From Neurospora intermedia (lineage: Eukaryota; Ascomycota; Sordariomycetes; Sordariales; Sordariaceae), in NCBI GenBank assembly GCA_037102815.1, contig BTPP01000003.1:4154001-4218000 (forward strand): DNA of 64,000 bases, written 5' to 3'. A program made the position numbers and the translations under genes. Each line of letters starts with the position of its first letter. Position 1 is the stretch's first letter. The notes under the pieces are model-generated. The model worked only from the letters and a program-made list of their open reading frames with translations. It ran no database searches and was not told where the DNA came from. Positions 58,732 to 64,000 of the stretch are shown here, in pieces.

Positions 58732-61460
58732 TGCTTCAAACTCTTTTGTTGTACTTTGTATTTGGCGGGACAGAGCACTATGTTGAGATGGATGGAGTGA
58801 AAGGTATAAGGTGTGCGGGCGAGTTAGGACGCGAATCGTAGGCACCGGTGAATATAGGAGACGTCAAGATCCTGATATGATGACAACGACCATGTATATT
58901 GTTCTGTCTTGCGGCGATAAAGAAGGATGCAGGATATATGTAAGGCATATGCGGAAGATATGAATGAGGAATGGGTAAAATATACCCTAGACAAAGATGA
59001 CAGAAAATCATGCAGTATGCAGGAAGGAGGGGAGACGGAGTTCAAGTAGTCCGTCATGAACCGTCAATCAAAGGGCCGGTCGAACTAGCTCTCTGGTTGG
59101 CAACTCTCCTTCCTCAACAGGTATCAAGATGCTCCAATATGGCGCAAATCAGAAACAGGAAACAAGGGCACGCCTGGATGGAACGAAAGGAGGAGAAGGG
59201 TCAAGTGAGCACAGGAAGCGGCGGTTGTTGAGAATAGCTGCATGCTTTTTTCGCTCTTTGGTTTACTTGGGTGGAAAATGCCTTCGACTTGGGTGTATCT
59301 GTGGTATCAATGGGTGTCCACTTGAACACGCTAAGACACACCAGCGCGTGGGTCGAACCCATGCTGTAGACGACCCTGCCGTGGGAGTTTGGGGTCTGTC
59401 CCGGGAGGTTCCCAGCCCCTTCAAAACGCCGCCGAGGTCCGCCAAGCCCCGGGCCAAGATGGCCCTTTGACGGAAAATGGGAGAAACTACCAGGCATCGG
59501 ACCATGTTGAAAGGCAACGGCTGAAGAATGATCCACAACTCTGTTTTTTTTTGTCGCCTGGTTCGGCTCCTTGTGTTGAGCCAGAGCAGTCGTCAGGTGG
59601 ACCACGTACACCACTATTGAGTGGGAGTCTTGAGGCAGGGAAGACAGTCGACAAGGACTCTCTCTTGCTGCAGTTGCCTCCATGGGCATCATGTTTGCTG
59701 TCCTGAGAGGCTCTTGGGGAGTCCCCAGACTGCTGATCAGGCGAATCTGACAGACCACGGCCGGCGCAAAAAGGCAAAGGATCGACGATCCAGGGAATGA
59801 GCCGATGTGGCGGGCTTGACAATCGTTCAGACCAGGACAAAACCGCAGATACCGGGCGAGGTTTTTTCGTGTCTATCGTCCTGCCGTCCTCCTTGACTTC
59901 TGGCCCCGTGTGCGAGCACTCGAGTCTCCCGTTGGCGGAAAGAAAGCGGAGCACACGAGATGGACTGCCCGGGGTTGACCAAAGGCCAGGATATATTGGT
60001 TGCTTCGCATTAGCTTACCTCCCGAGTCGTGACAATCGCTGAGCTTAGTATTCTATGATGCCGTCTTATCGCGTGTAAGTTGTTGGACGGTTGTAGAATG
60101 GCCGCAATTGACAAACGGTCACGTTAGAGGTAGTAGATGTCGCACCTGCCCGGTCGCACCAGCTCACACCATTCTCCCGAATAAAGACCCCCCGCCTCTC
60201 ATGGTCCCCCGCACTACAGTTCGGGTATCCGCAGCCAAATGCCACAGATGCGCCCGAGATGCGCCAGAGATGCGGAGCTAGCAGCGTTGTAGCGACGCAG
60301 ATCCTACCTCAAGGCGCCCGAACCCACTCCCACTTATCTTTCAGTCCGTTAAGGCCGGGGGTACCTTAGGTGTAGGTATCGACAAATCGGACGCCGAATT
60401 ATCTCTTCCAAGCACCATCGGAAGGCCTAAACCCTTGGAAGGAGCCCTCCGCCCGGGGTCGATAACGGTCTGTCGCGGCGGATCTCTGACCTGTGTGCTC
60501 GGATGTCCCCCGAGTCACTGCGGTCACAGATTCAACCCGTCTCTTCCAGCAAGGAACCAAGTCAAAGTCTCTCCCACCTCGTGACACTGTCTTCATAAAT
60601 GATAAAAATGCACAACAATGCTTCTAGTGACGAACCCAATGCCCAGGGATGGAATGTTCCCGAGCCGGTTATCTCGGCCTTGCTCCCACTCAGCTGGACA
60701 CCATCTCGAAAAGACCAGAATGCTCCCTTGCCCAGTTGCTAGCACTCACATGTTCATGATCGAGGTGGGAAGTGGGTGTGGTGCCATTGCAAGATCTCCA
60801 TGGCTTGCAGCACCCCTGCAAAGAAAATGAAAGGCGGACCCTCACCTCGTTGGTCCCCTAAAACAGAAAAGACGAGGGCTGGATGCGTTATGACGCAACC
60901 AATCTGACATTCACTTTGCGTGATCCTGGGCGCTCCTCACCTCTATCTCTTCGTTACCTTAGCTCCAGTCCTAGGTTGTTGTTGATACAGTTCATCCCTA
61001 TTATGTTTGTTGACTTCGGTACATGCAGAGGGCACTTTTACCACTTCTAAGCTGACTGTAGGTACCATACCCGGCCTGAGATGGAAGCATCTAAGGTGGT
61101 TCGTTGTTGCCCGCTGTGAATGGAGTTATGTTTTGGTGTATGCCCCAGTGTGTGCCGTGTGGGCACTCGGTGGGATAGGCAATTGTTTGTTTGTACCCTG
61201 GCTTTGGCGTAGGAGCGCTAAAATATTTTGTTCCAGGTTACTAGCGCTGGTGCGAGAGAGGTGACCACCGAATTCCCAGACGGTCTCCAGTTCACCATCG
61301 CATCCATCACGCTCTTCCCTTTCTGATCTCGATTAGCTTACGCCCGACAGCATCACATCACACAATCATTGCCGGTAAAAACGACCGCAGAAGTGCCGTG
61401 CCGTCCAATTGAGACCCCAGACAGCCAAAGAGCCGCAACCGAAACTGTCACTGCGCAACC
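58732..61460. promoter_or_regulatory. 2.7 kb divergent spacer between the MFS and thioredoxin-like genes
   Basis: Both flanking genes start at the edges, so both promoters lie here. The longest frames (59201-59758 and 59487-59954, minus strand) have no known domain and no partner exons. A GTACCTTAGGTGTAGGTA word occurs at about 60360-60378 and GTAGGTACC at about 61058. I see nothing else. Confidence 0.55.
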
Positions 61461-62194
61461 ATGCATTTCCTCTTTTCCTCTGGCAGACAGGCTCTCCCCA
61501 GCTCCAGGCGCCTGCTCGGCAAGACCCCAGCAGCAGCGGCAGTGACCTGCAACCAATTTGCTTCGAGTGCCGCGTCCTTTTCGACCTCACGCACCGTTGC
61601 GGCCAAGAACCAAATCTACCAGTCGTGCGTACATCCATTATTATGGCTTTGCCATTGATTTGTCGCAAGGTCACTAACGCTTGTTTTTGTCCGCAGTGTT
61701 CGTAATCTCGATCAGTTCCATACCTACCAGCTTCTCTCATCCTCCTCTCGAACGCCGCTGTTGACGCTGTGGACCACCTCCTATTGCCCTACATGCCGAG
61801 TAGTGGAGCCCTTGTTGCGCGAGCTCGTCGAGACCGGAGTCGGTGAAGAGGAGGGCGGCGTTGGCTTTTGCACCGTCGAGTACGATGCGCCTGATGTTAT
61901 GGAAGCTGGACTGGGGCTTAGCTATATGATTAACTCGATCCCGACCCTGTTGAGTTTTGATGCCCAGGAGGCGCAAACGCAAACCAAGGTCACAGATGGT
62001 CGCCAGTTGGCGAATCGCAAGTTCTTGGAGGAATGGTACGCCATCTTTTTGGCTGTTGTGAAAATCTGGCTATCTCGAGGCTAACTTGACTCTACTACAG
62101 GATCCGAAACGAGGCGAGACGGCATGGAAATCGTGGAGGAGGCGGGTCTCCTACCAGCATCTTCAGCGGCCTCTTCAGCAAACTGAAGGAGTAG
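61461..62194 (+). CDS. Thioredoxin-like protein, probably mitochondrial
   Basis: Small thioredoxin-fold protein with likely mitochondrial targeting. Exons 61461-61624, 61697-62035 and 62101-62194 give 198 residues. The first 45 or so residues are rich in Arg, Ser and Ala without acids (MHFLFSSGRQALPSSRRLLG), a typical presequence. The thioredoxin core begins TPLLTLWTTSYCPTCRVVEPLL, with the redox motif CPTC at Cys85-Cys88. The conserved cis-proline follows in MINSIPTLLSF. The end is Gly-rich then amphipathic (IFSGLFSKLKE). Both introns have clear GT-AG ends (the second before CTACTACAG). CPTC differs from the classical WCGPC, so the redox partner and function are open. Confidence 0.82.
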
Positions 62195-62567
62195 CCCAAC
62201 AGATCACCAATGACAAGTTTCTGCCGAGGCAGATCACAGCGCACATCGGCACTGCATACTATGATCGTCGGTCAATGCACACAACTTCCCCGCAAATTAA
62301 GCTTCGCCAAAGCTGAGCGGCTCCAAATCACTCGACGACTGCCCTACACTGCTGAATACCAGAATCAACTTAGCCGTATTAGTCTCCTGGCGCAAGTAAC
62401 GGTCAATTAACAGCTCGACTCCTCGATCAGATTCACAGGCCACACCCAGAAGCGGGCATATGTTGGATAGGCACGAATATCCGCTGGTGCCGTAGGATTT
62501 GCGCTGATGAAAAACAGACATTGAACAAACCGACTACAAACGAAAAGATACAGAGGATCCACAGACT
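62195..62567. other. Convergent spacer between the thioredoxin-like and rhamnose mutarotase-like genes
   Basis: Holds two 3' UTRs of genes facing each other. The short frames inside it (such as 62210-62410) look like chance. Confidence 0.6.
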
Positions 62568-63166
62568 CTATGCCTGGTAAAAAACCTCCTCAACGGGCTT
62601 CCACCACGACGGCTCTCCCGACTCGCTGTTCTTTGCTCCCGGGACCATGGACTCCTGGAATCCATCTGTCATCTTCCACCACTCGCGAACCTTTGGGTTC
62701 TCGCGCATTTTCTCCATATCGCCTTCATAGTCGTAGCCGACGTACTTGAAACTGGCAAAGAGGATGCCGGTGTCCGGGTCGTGGAAGATGCTGTCTGTGC
62801 ACCGAGTTGGTTAGCCATGATCATGGTTGTGATAGCACAAGAATTGCCGACTTTTGTTTCAGCACGAAAGAGGAACGGCGTACAATCGTGAATGTTGCAC
62901 TCCTTGATCTGCTTCGCAACCTCAGGCCACACAGCAGCATGGACCTCCCGGTACTTGTCGACGTACTCGGCCTTCAGCTTGATGATTTGCGCAAAACGCC
63001 GGCCGGAATAGCGTATCCTTCCATCAGCGTTAGAGGCTGAGAAGACTGAGGAAACTGTGCTTGTCGACTGGCTCCTTTCTCTAGGGGACCAGAGTCTCGG
63101 CGCTCCGGGGTTCCAGAGACCCGCTTCAGCCTCCTTGGGGGGAGTCCACAATTGCCGGGCTGCCAT
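62568..63166 (-). CDS. L-rhamnose mutarotase-like protein (RhaM/DUF718)
   Basis: Member of the family that interconverts alpha and beta anomers of L-rhamnose. Exons 63166-62884 and 62794-62568 give 169 residues. The core (from about residue 55) reads RFAQIIKLKAEYVDKYREVHAAVWPEV in part, then IKECNIHDYSIFHDPDTGILFASFKYVG and PKVREWWKMTD. The conserved His of the REVHAAVWPE segment and the paired Trp of EWWKM are present. The intron (62883-62795, GTACGC...CAG, with GGCTAACC branch) splits the Tyr codon of HDYS. The family is usually about 105 residues; here a Pro/Arg/Trp/Ser-rich N-terminal extension of about 55 residues precedes it and could be a targeting peptide or a misplaced start. No other rhamnose genes lie nearby. 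Confidence 0.9.
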
Positions 63167-64000
63167 TGTAGGTGGTATTTGCTTAAACAAGTGGTGTCGT
63201 GATTGTTGGTGAAGGTGACCCGGGAAACTGTTGTTGAGGAAGGACCTGTTGACCACTTTTCAACAAGGTGGGAGGATGAGGTCCGTATCTGCGCCCTTGT
63301 GATACCCTTCCTGATTGGTAATCGTAGTGCTGGTTTTGGAAAGCAAATAACGCAAAGCTTGGGGCTTGTTCAGCTCGGCGCAGCTTGGACCCAAACTTGA
63401 CTTCTTATCGTGCCTGTATCGAAATTCGCTTCACGAACTTGCGCTTTGGCAATTTTTCGTTGACAACAACGAATCTCTCCGTTCAGGACTATGTGGCTCT
63501 TTTATATCTTCAAGTTGAGACCTGATAGGCGCCCCCAGACGTTGATCACACCAGGTAAGGAAACAAGGAACAAAGTAGGGAGGGATATCCAATTACGTGG
63601 CAGGGCGGGCGGCGTTTGGAAGGTTGCAGCTGTGCTGTGATGGGTGCGCTTTCCGTTTCCAAATAGTTTCGTGTATCGGACACCGTCACTGTCCAGTGGG
63701 AGTGTGTCCCAGCGTTCTGTCTGAGAAGAAGTTGAAAAGGGGAGAACAGCGAGGGGTTTTGTCAACCAGGTTATGTCTGGCAATTTTGGATTGGGGAAGA
63801 CAGAGGAAGAGGAAGAGAACTAAGAAAACACCAGAGCGAAAGTATTTTATATGTCGGGCAAACTTGCCACTCTAAGCGGGCACGCCTCCGAGAACTCTCT
63901 ATTTATGCGAGGGGCTGCGAACATATGCTCCTCTTTCTTCTCCTTTTTCTCAGCTGTACATACATACCTACATATGTATGTTGGTTGTTGCGTTCATGCA
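63167..64000. other. Promoter side of the rhamnose mutarotase-like gene to window end
   Basis: Upstream of a minus-strand gene. The stretch holds its promoter and then unassigned DNA. A CATACATACCTACATATGTATG stretch with an ACATATGT palindrome lies at about 63959-63980. No supported gene reaches the window edge. Confidence 0.5.

Noticed and set aside
59340-59380. T-arm-like GGGTCGAACCC word suggesting a tRNA
   Set aside because: No matching acceptor, D or anticodon arms can be built on either strand.

Overview
The window is nuclear DNA of a filamentous ascomycete and carries the mating-type (MAT) region of a Neurospora species of mating type a. Three things show this. There are short introns of roughly 50-130 bases with GT...AG ends and CTAAC/CTGAC branch sites. 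There is an HMG-box gene matching mat a-1 (MAT1-2-1). The flanking order sla2 - MAT - apn2 - cox13 - apc5 is the classic Sordariomycete MAT neighbourhood, with Neurospora-specific linkage of upr-1 (REV3) and cyt-20/un-3. I cannot tell N. crassa mat a from a close relative by eye.

Layout. 0.3-6.1 kb: upr-1, catalytic subunit of translesion polymerase zeta (+). 6.1-10.5 kb: gene-free stretch, probably including the promoter and long leader of the next gene. 10.5-16.6 kb: a large ApsA/Num1-type cortical anchor (+) with tandem repeats and a C-terminal PH domain. 18.0-19.3 kb: cwc24 splicing factor (+). 19.7 kb: tRNA-Lys(CTT) (-). 20.1-21.3 kb: atg3 (-), divergent from sla2 (+, 22.7-26.0 kb). 26.0-32.9 kb: a 6.9 kb gene-poor interval containing one edge of the MAT idiomorph. 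32.9-34.3 kb: mat a-1 (+). 35.7-38.0 kb: apn2 (-). 38.7-39.7 kb: cox13 (+). 40.2-42.8 kb: apc5 (-). 44.0-46.6 kb: a PA-TM-RING ubiquitin ligase (-). 48.7-52.0 kb: cyt-20/un-3 valyl-tRNA synthetase (+). 52.9-53.7 kb: rpl37 (+). 54.2-55.5 kb: elp6 (-). 56.4-58.7 kb: an MFS transporter (-). 61.5-62.2 kb: a mitochondrial thioredoxin-like protein (+). 62.6-63.2 kb: an L-rhamnose mutarotase-like protein (-).

How the genes relate. Apart from mat a-1, these are mostly housekeeping genes: DNA damage tolerance and repair (upr-1, apn2), nuclear positioning, splicing, autophagy, endocytosis, cell cycle, translation and respiration. They are linked to MAT by old synteny, not by a shared pathway. mat a-1 sets mating identity and, in N. 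crassa, also acts in vegetative incompatibility. I rebuilt intron-exon structures by hand from splice sites and reading phase; every spliced model keeps an open frame.

I found no new defence, biosynthetic or mobile system. I saw no transposon, CRISPR array or rRNA. The points most worth checking are a longer mat a-1 reading frame than the 382-residue reference protein, a GC-AG intron in atg3, micro-exons in apn2 and cox13, a stop-free in-frame intron in sla2, dual start codons in cyt-20, a PCNA-binding motif in apn2, and the gene-poor flank of MAT.
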